64,000 nt of DNA from Companilactobacillus kimchii DSM 13961 = JCM 10707. Lineage in GTDB: Bacteria; Bacillota; Bacilli; Lactobacillales; Lactobacillaceae. Positions 16,652 through 25,698 of this stretch are shown one piece after another. Every line of letters begins with the position of its first letter. The stretch's first letter is position 1. The DNA is taken from the NCBI RefSeq assembly GCF_001435445.1, contig NZ_AZDH01000027.1, positions 124,001-188,000 of the forward strand. Direction: 5' to 3'. Under the pieces are notes generated by a model, which was not told the DNA's origin, searched no databases, and saw only the letters and a program-made list of their open reading frames with translations. Both the position numbers and the translations under genes were made by a program.

Positions 16652-18688
16652 CTAATCAAAATTATTTAATTGGTCAAATTCATCACTTATAAATGATTTT
16701 AAAGTCTCTGTTTCTGGACTATTCATCAGTTTCTCATCTTCAAAGAGACGTTTTGCTTCTTCTTGAGCCACTTCTAGAATGTTGATGTCATTAACAGGAT
16801 TACCAACTTTAAACTCTGGCAAACCTGACTGACGATTACCTAACATATCACCCGCGCCACGCATCTTCAAATCCTCTTCAGCTAGAACAAAGCCATCATT
16901 AGTTGAAGTCAGGATCTTCATCCGCTCTAATGCTGTTTCGTTTTTAGGATCTGCAATCAAAATACAATAAGATTGTTTCTCCCCCCGACCAACACGACCA
17001 CGAAGCTGATGTAGCTGCGATAAACCAAAACGGTTAGCGTCATAGATAACCATTACTGAAGCATTCGGTACGTCAACTCCGACTTCAATAACTGTCGTAG
17101 AAACCAGAACGTCAATTTTTTTATCACTAAAATCATTCATAACTGATTCTTTTTGATCATTAGGCATTTGGCCATGTAGTAATCCAATTTTGTACTTCTT
17201 ACCAAAAAGTTCTGTAAATTTATCGTAAATCAACTCAGCGTTTTTTAAGTCCATCTTCTCTGATTCAGAAATCAGTGGTGTGACTACGTACACTTGAGCT
17301 CCTGTGGATAACTCTTTATCGACAAATTGATACATCTGTTCGATCTTCTGACTTCTGATCCAGTAGGTTTCAATTTTTTTACGTCCAGCGGGCAACTGAT
17401 CGATTCGTGAAACATCCATATCACCATAAGTAGTAATTGCCAAAGTTCTTGGGATTGGAGTGGCCGTCATTGCCAAAACATCTGGATTTTCACCCTTCTG
17501 ACGCATAGCTTTTCGTTGATTAACACCGAAACGATGTTGTTCATCAATTACAATCAAACCTAAATTCTTATAGTCGACACCCTCTTGAATCAAAGCATGG
17601 GTTCCCACAATAATATTTGTTTTGCCATCAGCAATGTCACTAGTAATAAAATCATGCTCTTTCTTTGTCTGTGAGCCTGTCAATAAAGCCGTCCGAATCT
17701 TCAATGGTGCCAACAATTTACTAATTTTATCAAAATGTTGTTGAGCCAAAATTTCCGTTGGTGCCATGATGGCAGCCTGATATCCCGCTGTTACTGAAGC
17801 CAACATAGCAATAACTGAAACGATTGTCTTTCCAGATCCAACATCCCCTTGCAAAAGACGATTCATGTGATGATCTGAATCCATATCACTCAATATTTCT
17901 TTGACAACTCGATCTTGTGCTGGCGTTAAAGTAAACGGTAAATCTTGAATAAATTTTTCAATAAATGTCTTATCATAACCTTCAATTATTCCGACATTTC
18001 CTTGATTATCATTTAATTTAATACTCTGCAAACCACACTGGAATAAGAAAAATTCACGAAATTTTGCACTACGTCTGGCTTCATCACTCTGTTCTGCATC
18101 TTTAGGAAAATGAACTCCAGCTACAATCTGTTCATCATTCAACAATTTATATTTTTCCCGCAAGAATTCTGGTACTACGGTATCAATCTGATCATGATAT
18201 TTTTCAAAAGCTAATTTTATCAAATTAATCAATGTTTTTTGATGAATATTTTTATTTACTGAATAAACTGAGTCGATCGAGTCGTCATTATTTACATCAA
18301 TCACTTTAACACCAGTCAGTGCACGTCGATTTTGATTCCATTTGCCATAAACCGCTACATCACTACCGGTCTCAAATTTATCTTTTAACCATGGTTGATT
18401 AAAGAAAGTCACCATGATCGATTCATTTTCAACCAAGAGTCGTACGTTCAAACGATTTTTTTTGTAACCAAAACGGAAAACGACCGGATCACTGGCAACA
18501 ACACCCTTCAAAAGAATCTTCTCTTGATCGGTGGCTTCATCTAATGACTTAGCTTCCATATCTTCATATCGAAAAGGAAAATAAAATAACAAATCATAGA
18601 CATTTTCGATTCCCAACGATTGTAAAGATTCTAAGCGTTTAGGACCTACGCCAGGCAATGTTGCCAACGATACTTTTCTAAGATCCAT
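16652..18688 (-). CDS. recG: ATP-dependent DNA helicase RecG
   Basis: RecG remodels stalled forks and branched DNA. The 678-aa protein has an N-terminal wedge/OB domain (about residues 1-160), Walker A LLQGDVGSGKT near residue 280, the DEQH box (IVIDEQHRFG) and the C-terminal helicase motif LHQLRGRVGRGEKQSYC. It is followed closely by plsX. Confidence 0.97.
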   Translation of the reverse strand: MDLRKVSLATLPGVGPKRLESLQSLGIENVYDLLFYFPFRYEDMEAKSLDEATDQEKILLKGVVASDPVVFRFGYKKNRLNVRLLVENESIMVTFFNQPWLKDKFETGSDVAVYGKWNQNRRALTGVKVIDVNNDDSIDSVYSVNKNIHQKTLINLIKLAFEKYHDQIDTVVPEFLREKYKLLNDEQIVAGVHFPKDAEQSDEARRSAKFREFFLFQCGLQSIKLNDNQGNVGIIEGYDKTFIEKFIQDLPFTLTPAQDRVVKEILSDMDSDHHMNRLLQGDVGSGKTIVSVIAMLASVTAGYQAAIMAPTEILAQQHFDKISKLLAPLKIRTALLTGSQTKKEHDFITSDIADGKTNIIVGTHALIQEGVDYKNLGLIVIDEQHRFGVNQRKAMRQKGENPDVLAMTATPIPRTLAITTYGDMDVSRIDQLPAGRKKIETYWIRSQKIEQMYQFVDKELSTGAQVYVVTPLISESEKMDLKNAELIYDKFTELFGKKYKIGLLHGQMPNDQKESVMNDFSDKKIDVLVSTTVIEVGVDVPNASVMVIYDANRFGLSQLHQLRGRVGRGEKQSYCILIADPKNETALERMKILTSTNDGFVLAEEDLKMRGAGDMLGNRQSGLPEFKVGNPVNDINILEVAQEEAKRLFEDEKLMNSPETETLKSFISDEFDQLNNFD

Positions 18689-18761
18689 AAATTTCCCCTT
18701 TCTCTAACAGAACTAAAAGAGGCATGACAAAACAAACGTTTCATCAGTGCCTCCTTTATTT

Positions 18762-20450
18762 TTATTCAACCGAAATTAAATATGGATAAACTGGTTGGTC
18801 ACCTTGGTGAATCTCTGTTTCGAGATCAGCATACTTATCATCTAAGTAATCGGCGACTTTTTGAGCATCTTCAGTATTTCCATCTTTACCAACCAAGATA
18901 GTAATTACTTCACTATCTTCATCAATCATTTTGTCGAGCATCTTTTCCGTACCGGCAATAATATCGGCATCATCAACTAAGATCTTACCGTCAACAATTC
19001 CCATATAATGACCGTTGGTAATCTTTAAGCCATCAATCTCAGTATCACGAATAGCTTGAGTAATTTGACCACTCTTAACGGTATCTAAGGAGTCTTCCAT
19101 ATTTTCTTTGTTATCTTCCAAATCAGATTCAGGATTGAATGAAAGCATCGCTGTCATTCCTTGTGAAATCGTCTTTGTAGCAACAATAGCTACCGGAATA
19201 TCCACTAGATCGACCGCTTGTTTGGCCGCCATAATGATATTTCCATTATTAGGCAAAACAAGTGCACGTTTAGCATTAGATTTATTGATTGCGTCAACAA
19301 TATCATTTGTTGATGGATTCATTGTTTGTCCGCCACTGATAATATTTGTCACACCTAAACTTTCAAATAACTTAGCTAAACCTTCACCTGAAGAAACGGC
19401 AATAACAGCATAGTCTAATTGTTTTGTTTCTTCCTTAGGTGCTTCAGCATTTTCAAATGGTTCATCTTCTTCAACAATTGTTTCATGTTGAAGTCTCATA
19501 TTATCAATTTTAATTTTTGATAAAGAACCAAATTTACGACCAGCTTCCCAAACTTTGTAAGGATAGTTGGTGTGAACATGGACTTTAATCACTTCATCAT
19601 CAGACACACAAATCAGTGAATCACCAATAGTATCTAAATAGCTACGTAACTTTTCATTATCAAATTTTTCGTCAGAAGTAGGATCATCACCCAATTTGAC
19701 CATCATTTCAGTACAGTAACCATTTTCGATATCATCTGTATTAAATTGACCTTGAGCTGATTGATGATGACTAGCATTAACCATCTCACTCATATCTTTT
19801 TCATCAGGGACATATTCTTCATCATTGCTTGTTTGACCGCTTAGACCTTCTAAGAAGCCTTCATAGATGAATACTAGTCCTTGACCACCAGAATCAACTA
19901 CACCAACTTCTTTCAATACAGGAAGTAATGACGGTGTCTTCTCTAGTCCGACCTTAGCACCTGCAACAACTGCTTGTAGAATCTCGATCGTATCATTAGT
20001 GCTTTCGACCTTCTTCATAGCAGCTTCAGCACCATATCTGGCAACAGTTAAAATTGTTCCTTCAACTGGCTTCATAACAGCTTTATAGGCCGTTTTCACA
20101 CCATCATCGAAAGCTTTAGCTAAATCCATAGCTGTCAAAGAATCTTTATCTTCAATACTCTTTGAGAAACCACGGAAAATTTGTGAAGTGATAACACCTG
20201 AATTACCACGTGCGCCCATCAAAAGACCTTTTGCAAGAGCTTTGCCAAGAACACCGACATTTTCACTCTCTGATTCATTAACAGCTTTAAAACCACTCTG
20301 AATTGTCAAACTCATATTAGTTCCGGTATCGCCATCAGGAACCGGAAAGACATTCAACGAATTTACAAACTTAGCATTTTTTTCAAGTCTGTGCGATGCA
20401 ACACGCACCATATCTGAAAATTCTTTTTTTGTAATTAATTCTTTGCTCAA
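18762..20450 (-). CDS. fakA: Fatty acid kinase subunit A (DAK2/YloV family)
   Basis: FakA phosphorylates exogenous fatty acids bound to FakB. The roughly 562-aa protein has the N-terminal DhaL-like kinase domain with NVFPVPDGDTGTNMSLT (Asp metal ligands) and GARGNSGVITSQIF, a middle domain, and a C-terminal FakB-contacting domain. The TTG at 20450 is chosen because GGAGGGG lies 6 nt before it; the upstream TTG would start inside that ribosome site. It follows the asp23-like gene by about 25 nt. Confidence 0.9.
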   Translation of the reverse strand: MSKELITKKEFSDMVRVASHRLEKNAKFVNSLNVFPVPDGDTGTNMSLTIQSGFKAVNESESENVGVLGKALAKGLLMGARGNSGVITSQIFRGFSKSIEDKDSLTAMDLAKAFDDGVKTAYKAVMKPVEGTILTVARYGAEAAMKKVESTNDTIEILQAVVAGAKVGLEKTPSLLPVLKEVGVVDSGGQGLVFIYEGFLEGLSGQTSNDEEYVPDEKDMSEMVNASHHQSAQGQFNTDDIENGYCTEMMVKLGDDPTSDEKFDNEKLRSYLDTIGDSLICVSDDEVIKVHVHTNYPYKVWEAGRKFGSLSKIKIDNMRLQHETIVEEDEPFENAEAPKEETKQLDYAVIAVSSGEGLAKLFESLGVTNIISGGQTMNPSTNDIVDAINKSNAKRALVLPNNGNIIMAAKQAVDLVDIPVAIVATKTISQGMTAMLSFNPESDLEDNKENMEDSLDTVKSGQITQAIRDTEIDGLKITNGHYMGIVDGKILVDDADIIAGTEKMLDKMIDEDSEVITILVGKDGNTEDAQKVADYLDDKYADLETEIHQGDQPVYPYLISVE

Positions 20451-20475
20451 AAGTTTCCCCTCCAACCAGCTTTAC

Positions 20476-20844
20476 CTATTCAATATCATCTAGAACTTTA
20501 ATTCCTTGAACATAGATGTTAACAGTGCCGGCTGGTGTTCCTAGCATTGTTTCTAGGTTATATTTTACTTTTTCTTTTAAATTTCTTGCTACTTCAGATA
20601 TTTTAATTCCATATCCAACGATTATATAGACATCAACGGCCAGTTTACCATCTTCTTGATGAATAACTATACCTCTAGAAAAATCTTCACGGTTTAAGAT
20701 TGTATTCATACCATCACGCAATTGATTCTTGCTTGCCATACCTACGATACCGTAGATATCAGAAGCAGCTCCACCAACGATTGTTGCAACAGTATTTGTT
20801 GAAATTTCAATTTCACCATGTTTTGTTTTTATTGTAACTGCCAT
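20476..20844 (-). CDS. Asp23/Gls24 family envelope stress protein (YloU-like)
   Basis: This 122-aa protein of the DUF322/Asp23 family has the conserved stretch VATIVGGAASDIYGIVGM and an ending with GTPAGTVNIYVQGI. Family members are abundant membrane-peripheral stress proteins. The position before fakA matches yloU-yloV of Bacillus. A second paralogue lies at 41714-42133. Confidence 0.9.
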   Translation of the reverse strand: MAVTIKTKHGEIEISTNTVATIVGGAASDIYGIVGMASKNQLRDGMNTILNREDFSRGIVIHQEDGKLAVDVYIIVGYGIKISEVARNLKEKVKYNLETMLGTPAGTVNIYVQGIKVLDDIE

Positions 20845-20962
20845 TTCTGGATCCTCCTATTCTTTGGACCTAAGCTATAATAAACATTAAAATTTTATCA
20901 TAGCAACATTTCGAATTAAAGAAATAAACTATAATAAACTCTATTATTACACAATTAGTCTA

Positions 20963-20991
20963 TTGATTTCATTTCTAGGTTATGGTAAATT
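20963..20991 (+). promoter_or_regulatory. rpmB promoter
   Basis: TTGATT (20963-20968) and TAAATT (20986-20991) are spaced 17 bp apart, about 50 nt upstream of the rpmB ATG. Confidence 0.5.
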
Positions 20992-21041
20992 AGTCAGGTG
21001 ATATTTTAAAGAAAAACATGTAGCCAAAGGAGGTCGGTCCC

Positions 21042-21227
21042 ATGGCAAAAGATATTATTACAGGCCGTAAAACAGTGTTCGGTAACAAACGTTCACACGC
21101 TCTTAACCAATCAAAACGTTCTTGGAAGCCAAACTTGCAAAAAGTTCGTATCATGATTGATGGTAAGCCAAAACGTGTATGGGTTTCAGCTAGAGCATTG
21201 AAATCAGGAAAAGTTACTCGTGTATAA
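21042..21227 (+). CDS. rpmB: 50S ribosomal protein L28
   Basis: L28 is a large-subunit protein, here 61 aa and of the cysteine-free type, with [18 protein letters not shown] and [23 protein letters not shown] is a very strong ribosome site. Divergent from the asp23-fakA pair, as in many Firmicutes. Confidence 0.97.
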   Translation: MAKDIITGRKTVFGNKRSHALNQSKRSWKPNLQKVRIMIDGKPKRVWVSARALKSGKVTRV

Positions 21228-21244
21228 TTATCACTTAATTATTT

Positions 21245-21280
21245 AAAAAGGACTAGCAATCTATATTGTTGGTCCTTTTT
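21245..21280 (+). terminator. rpmB terminator
   Basis: AAAAAGGAC and GGTCCTTTTT arms, extended by CAAT/ATTG, form the hairpin 18 nt past the rpmB stop, followed by a T-rich tract. Confidence 0.85.
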
Positions 21281-21298
21281 ATTTTACTCTATTATAAT
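21269..21298 (+). promoter_or_regulatory. Promoter of the beta-helix gene
   Basis: TTGGTC (21269-21274) and TATAAT (21293-21298) are spaced 18 bp apart. The -35 lies within the rpmB terminator arm. Confidence 0.45.
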
Positions 21299-21336
21299 AA
21301 ATTTCTAAAATTCTTTTCTAAAGGGGGCCTATTAAA

Positions 21337-22167
21337 ATGAGTAAATTTATCATTGGCGATCAAGAAAATAAAGATGATCAATTGGCTCAAGCTATTGTAA
21401 ACGCTAAGGATGGCGATGTTATTGAATTGCAGCCTGGCACCTACTTTACAAGTGAGAGCCCCTTTATTTGTACAGTCAGACAAAATTTAACTTTTATCGG
21501 TAAATCTTCTAACAAAGATAATATTAAATTAAATTGTAGTTTTACCATTGGTGCTAAGAATATTATTATTTTTAAAAATTTAACAATTACTTTCCCTGCT
21601 AACGGTGAAAACACTTTATCCGCCTATGACGGTGCCGAAGTTTATACGGACAATGTCTGCATAAATCGTGAAACTTCTGATAATTGGGATACAGTTTACG
21701 GTCAAAATGCTAACTTCTCATTCAAAAACTCACAAATTTTGACCGGCATGAAGACAAAAGCAATCGGCCTATCGCTCGATAATAGCCAAATTTTTGCGGA
21801 CAATACTTCAATTCAATTTTTATTTCAAAGAAAATCAAAAGCATATTTGAGAAATTCAATCGTTACTCACGAATTTAAATTACGTCAACACTCAGAAACT
21901 TATTTTCGTAATTTAACTATGGTTTCATACGTAGTTCCTCATAAAAATGACCTAACCGTCCATAGCGGATCTAAATTTCAAGGTCAAGATTTAGTTTTTA
22001 CCAGCGATAAGCCAAAGTTACGAATTTTTAAAGGTGACTTTGAAGTTAACAATACTAATCCTGAACCTGATCAATTACATTTTAAATTCGATAATTCTTC
22101 TAAAGTTTCGGTTGATGACAAAAAACCATTCAATGAAGATCACCAAAACATTAAAAAAAATAAATAA
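21337..22167 (+). CDS. Predicted cytoplasmic right-handed beta-helix protein
   Basis: I do not recognise a specific family. The 276-aa protein opens with DQLAQAIVNAKDGDVIELQPGTY split into a helix and a GDVIELQPGTY turn, typical of pectate-lyase-like parallel beta-helix folds. Repeating turns follow (NLTFIGKSS, NIIIFKNLTI, NANFSFKNSQI, LSLDNSQIFADNTSI, KAYLRNSIV, ETYFRNLTM). No signal peptide or membrane span is visible. The lysine/aspartate-rich tail is disordered-looking. AAAGGGGG is its ribosome site. It sits alone between two terminators. Confidence 0.8.
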   Translation: MSKFIIGDQENKDDQLAQAIVNAKDGDVIELQPGTYFTSESPFICTVRQNLTFIGKSSNKDNIKLNCSFTIGAKNIIIFKNLTITFPANGENTLSAYDGAEVYTDNVCINRETSDNWDTVYGQNANFSFKNSQILTGMKTKAIGLSLDNSQIFADNTSIQFLFQRKSKAYLRNSIVTHEFKLRQHSETYFRNLTMVSYVVPHKNDLTVHSGSKFQGQDLVFTSDKPKLRIFKGDFEVNNTNPEPDQLHFKFDNSSKVSVDDKKPFNEDHQNIKKNK

Positions 22168-22227
22168 ACATCTATGACTAGAAAAACGATACATAATTCG
22201 TATCATTTTCTGACATAGATGTTTTTT
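22168..22227. terminator. Bidirectional terminator
   Basis: ACATCTATG/CATAGATGTT arms enclose an inner ACGATAC/GTATCAT stem, with a T-run after the right arm. It separates the plus-strand beta-helix gene from the minus-strand PLP lyase gene. Confidence 0.85.
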
Positions 22228-23371
22228 ATTGTAATCGGTCTAAACTATTAGCAAGATCTGTGATTAAGTCTTTAGGATCTTCAATACCAACGGATAATCT
22301 AACTAATTGATGCGTAATACCCGCTTTTAATTGCTCCTCAGACGATAATTCAGCATGTGTCATCTTATATGGCAATTCAATTAAACTCTCGACAGCACCC
22401 AAACTAACGGCCAATTGAATCAATTCAGTTCCTTCAACAAATTCAGTAGAGTCCAAACCATCTTTTAATTCGAAAGAAACGATTCCGCCAAAGCCATCGG
22501 CCTCAGCTTGGGCTATTTCGTGATCTTTACTGCCAGCAATTCCTGGATAATAAATTTTAGCAATCTCTGAACGGCTTTGTAAAAATTCCACAATTTTTTG
22601 AGCATTACTCAAATGACGATCCATTCTAACTGCTAAAGTCTGAATTCCTCGACGAACTAAATTGGAATCCTCAGGCGAAAGTGTTGAACCAATCGCATTT
22701 TGATTAAAATAAATCTTTTCAGCAATTTTTGCATCCTTGGCTACCGCCATACCGGCAATAACGTCTGAATGTCCACTTAAGTACTTAGTAGCCGAATGGA
22801 TCACAATATCAGCTCCCAAATCCAAAGGTCTTTGAAGATATGGTGATAAGAAAGTGTTATCGACAATTGTTAAAAGATTGTGTCTCTTAGCGACCTCAGC
22901 TGTTTTCTTAACACTTGTTACATGTAATAAAGGATTAGTAAAACTTTCAAAATAAATTGCTTTAGTATTCGGTCTAATTGCTGCTTCAATTTCTTCAGAA
23001 TTTTGAGTATCAACAGCAGTGAATTCTAAATTCCAACGTTTAAAAAATTCATTAATAATTCTAAAAGTTCCGCCATAAATTTCTTTGCCAATGATCAAAT
23101 GATCCCCTGGTTTAAAAATTGCCAAAACTGCATGGATGGCAGCTGACCCTGAAGAAAAGGCAAATCCTCGATAACCATCCTCCAGTTCTGCAACTTGCTG
23201 TTCCAAATAATTTCTGGTTGGATTTCCAGAACGAGCATAATCATATTTAACTTTGGCATCAACTGATGGATAAATATAAGTTGATGAATTGTAAACAGGT
23301 ACATTAACGGCCCCTGTATTGTTATCTTTTTGTGGTGTCCCATGAACTAATTTCGTATCAAATTCTGTCAT
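22226..23371 (-). CDS. Cystathionine beta/gamma-lyase-type PLP enzyme
   Basis: This 381-aa Cys/Met-metabolism PLP enzyme has YDYARSGNPTRN (residues about 44-55), SSGSAAIHA in the cofactor-binding region and the Schiff-base lysine in HSATKYLSGHSDV near residue 200. Family members cleave cystathionine or transfer sulfur between cysteine and homocysteine; sequence alone does not separate beta-lyase, gamma-lyase and gamma-synthase. It is a single gene with GGAGGGAAATT before the ATG. No T-box or S-box leader is visible. Confidence 0.9.
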   Translation of the reverse strand: MTEFDTKLVHGTPQKDNNTGAVNVPVYNSSTYIYPSVDAKVKYDYARSGNPTRNYLEQQVAELEDGYRGFAFSSGSAAIHAVLAIFKPGDHLIIGKEIYGGTFRIINEFFKRWNLEFTAVDTQNSEEIEAAIRPNTKAIYFESFTNPLLHVTSVKKTAEVAKRHNLLTIVDNTFLSPYLQRPLDLGADIVIHSATKYLSGHSDVIAGMAVAKDAKIAEKIYFNQNAIGSTLSPEDSNLVRRGIQTLAVRMDRHLSNAQKIVEFLQSRSEIAKIYYPGIAGSKDHEIAQAEADGFGGIVSFELKDGLDSTEFVEGTELIQLAVSLGAVESLIELPYKMTHAELSSEEQLKAGITHQLVRLSVGIEDPKDLITDLANSLDRLQ

Positions 23372-23490
23372 AATTTCCCTCCAACATTTGATTTAGTCGG
23401 TGCAAAACAAGCCCTATCGTATCACTTCTAATAGAATCTTTTAACTATATGTACTTTTATTATCTAAATATTTATATTTTTTAAATCGTC

Positions 23491-23540
23491 AAAAAAGAGT
23501 ATTTATATCAACCACAAAAATTGATATAGATACTCTTTTT
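23491..23540. terminator. Terminator downstream of the isochorismatase-like gene
   Basis: AAAAAAGAGTAT and ATACTCTTTTT arms with an inner TATATCAA/TTGATATA stem form a long symmetric hairpin that works on both strands. It lies between the isochorismatase stop and the lyase promoter region. Confidence 0.85.
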
Positions 23541-23580
23541 AATACGATATGAATTAATTATTTTTTTCGATTGAATTTCT

Positions 23581-24201
23581 TTATCCAAGTTCCAAGAAAT
23601 CCCCCATAGCAGTCATTGCTTCAACAAACGCCGGTACAGTTTCTTTACGACCCCAATCACGTTGTAATTCACAAGCTAACTGTGTGACTGTTGTCAATTG
23701 TGCACCTGCTTGTTCCATTCTTCGTAATGCTGTTTCATGGGCAATTTTAGAAGTACCACCGACTGCGTCAACAACTGGAAAGACGTGATACCCTTCTTTT
23801 AAGGCATTAAGGGTTGGAAAACTTAGACAGGCTTCCGTCCATAAAGCCGCAATGATAATATTTTTCTTACCTGACGCCTTTACCGCATCATAAAATTCTT
23901 GATCTTCCCAGGCGTCAATCTGCGTTCGATCGTAAGATTCAACATTAGGTAATAACTCCTTCAATTGCGGAATAGTATCCTTATTCTTTCCGGTAGCTAC
24001 ATTCACTGTTGATAAAATAGTTGGTATTTTAAAGCCATTGATCAATTTTTGAGTAACAACGATATTCTTGATTAATTCAGCCCGATTCATTGAATTAATT
24101 GAATTCACCTGTGTTGGTTGATAATCAATTAGAACAAAAACAGAATTATCTGAATTCAACAATGTATCATCTTCTGATGCTTTCTTTAGCATACTAGTCA
24201 T
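23581..24201 (-). CDS. Isochorismatase-like cysteine hydrolase (YcaC-type)
   Basis: This 206-aa protein of the isochorismatase superfamily has the catalytic Asp in VLIDYQPTQ near residue 26 and the nucleophile Cys in LWTEACLSFPT. A DAVGGTSKIAHETALRRM block precedes the C-terminus, typical of YcaC-like hydrolases. The natural substrate is unknown. Single gene with its own promoter and terminator. Confidence 0.88.
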   Translation of the reverse strand: MTSMLKKASEDDTLLNSDNSVFVLIDYQPTQVNSINSMNRAELIKNIVVTQKLINGFKIPTILSTVNVATGKNKDTIPQLKELLPNVESYDRTQIDAWEDQEFYDAVKASGKKNIIIAALWTEACLSFPTLNALKEGYHVFPVVDAVGGTSKIAHETALRRMEQAGAQLTTVTQLACELQRDWGRKETVPAFVEAMTAMGDFLELG

Positions 24202-24239
24202 ATTAAATTTCCTCGTATCTAAAAAATTTTTACAGTGGT

Positions 24240-24268
24240 AATATAAGCTGAATCGCTTAATTAAACAA
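24240..24268 (-). promoter_or_regulatory. Promoter of the isochorismatase-like gene
   Basis: TTGTTT (24268-24263) and TATATT (24245-24240) on the minus strand are spaced 17 bp apart, about 40 nt before the ATG. Confidence 0.55.
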
Positions 24269-24302
24269 ATATCTTAGAGATACATATCGTCTTTACCTAA
24301 AC

Positions 24303-24357
24303 AAAAAGCAGATATCTACTTAGAAATACTTTCTTCTAATTAGATATCTGCTTTTTT
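24303..24357 (-). terminator. Terminator after thiN
   Basis: AAAAAGCAGATATCTA/TAGATATCTGCTTTTTT arms form a 16-bp stem 6 nt past the thiN stop. It closes the long gmk-to-thiN gene run. Confidence 0.88.
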
Positions 24358-24363
24358 ATCTCA

Positions 24364-25017
24364 TTAATCTTTACTTTGAATAACAGCAACAATTCCACTT
24401 TCAAAGCCAAAATCAATGGTTTCATCTAGAAACTCGTTGCTTGCCCAACTGACTGGATGTCCAGCATTAAAATCTTTTAGCTTATATTTAGCATCATAGA
24501 TGTTTAAATGCGTTACAGGGCCTAAATTAACAAAGGCTATGTATTTCATCCCATTCTCATGATAAATCTTGTAGCGGCCTGGTTTACAGAATCTAATCGT
24601 ATTCGTCGATGACTTGTAGTACAACTTATCGTAAAAATCCAAAAACCTTGGATCGAATGGTAAAAACAAGTTAACTAGGAAATGATCAATTCGGCCACCA
24701 GTTGCACCATAAACATAATATTCCTGGGCATTATATTTTTCCCTAGCTGCTAAAAGGCATAACTCTGAATCGGTATCATCTTTTTCAGGTGGGAACTTTT
24801 TAAAATCAGCAATATTGTCTTTCAACAAACGTTGTTCTTTTTTGTTAATAGAATCAAAATCGCCAATAGCAATATCAGGAATAATGCCTTGTTCTAACAA
24901 ATACAAACTACCACGATCTGCTCCAACCCAAGGTCCAGGAATTCCTTTGATGCTCTTACTTAACTCATCCGGATACTCAGATTTGGGACCGCCTAAAAGA
25001 ATATTCACTCGTTTCAT
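24364..25017 (-). CDS. thiN: Thiamine diphosphokinase
   Basis: ThiN transfers pyrophosphate from ATP to thiamine. The 217-aa protein has GADRGSLYLLEQGIIPDIAIGDFDS split over residues 32-56, the D-rich KDDTDSELCL and the GATGGRIDHFL signature near residue 108. Its ATG overlaps the rpe stop by 4 nt. Confidence 0.95.
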   Translation of the reverse strand: MKRVNILLGGPKSEYPDELSKSIKGIPGPWVGADRGSLYLLEQGIIPDIAIGDFDSINKKEQRLLKDNIADFKKFPPEKDDTDSELCLLAAREKYNAQEYYVYGATGGRIDHFLVNLFLPFDPRFLDFYDKLYYKSSTNTIRFCKPGRYKIYHENGMKYIAFVNLGPVTHLNIYDAKYKLKDFNAGHPVSWASNEFLDETIDFGFESGIVAVIQSKD

Positions 25018-25685
25018 TGCTTGGCGTTCACTGCTAACGACTTCAAATTATCAACACGATCCTTGATATCATCATGACCATAAAGATATGAACCTGCAAC
25101 AAAAATATCGGCACCGGCATGAGCACATTGAGCAATAGTTTCATTATTGATTCCACCGTCAACTTCGATTTGGAAATCATCATCGGCAGCTGTTTGACGT
25201 AATTGATCTAAACGTTGAATCTTCTTAGTCATACCTGGAATGAATTTTTGACCACCAAAACCAGGATTAACTGTCATAACTAAAATTTGATCAATAACTG
25301 GGAAAAGTTCTTTAACTGTTTCCAAAGGTGTTCCAGGGTTAACAACTACTCCAGCCTTAACACCTAAGCTCTTGATCAGATCAATTGAACGATAGATGTG
25401 TTGTGTGCTTTCAGCATGAACCAAAATGGTGTCAGCACCAGCATCAACGATTGGCTTGATATAGGCATCAGGATTATCGATCATCAAATGAACATCCAAT
25501 GGCTTATCAGTTACTCTTCGCATTCCTTCAACCACACTAGGGCTAAAGGACATGTTAGGCACAAAGTGCCCATCCATAATATCAATGTGGAACACGTCTG
25601 CTCCAGCTTGTTCAGCTACTTTCACATCTCGTTCTAGATTCATAATATCTGCAGACAAAATTGAAGGTGCAATCTTTACTGTCAT
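25014..25685 (-). CDS. rpe: Ribulose-phosphate 3-epimerase
   Basis: Rpe interconverts ribulose-5-P and xylulose-5-P in the pentose phosphate/phosphoketolase route. The 223-aa TIM barrel has APSILSAD at the start, the metal motif FHIDIMDGHFVPN near residue 32, LMIDNPD, and VNPGFGGQ. It sits between rsgA and thiN. Confidence 0.96.
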   Translation of the reverse strand: MTVKIAPSILSADIMNLERDVKVAEQAGADVFHIDIMDGHFVPNMSFSPSVVEGMRRVTDKPLDVHLMIDNPDAYIKPIVDAGADTILVHAESTQHIYRSIDLIKSLGVKAGVVVNPGTPLETVKELFPVIDQILVMTVNPGFGGQKFIPGMTKKIQRLDQLRQTAADDDFQIEVDGGINNETIAQCAHAGADIFVAGSYLYGHDDIKDRVDNLKSLAVNAKQ

Positions 25686-25698
25686 TTAAATCAACTCC

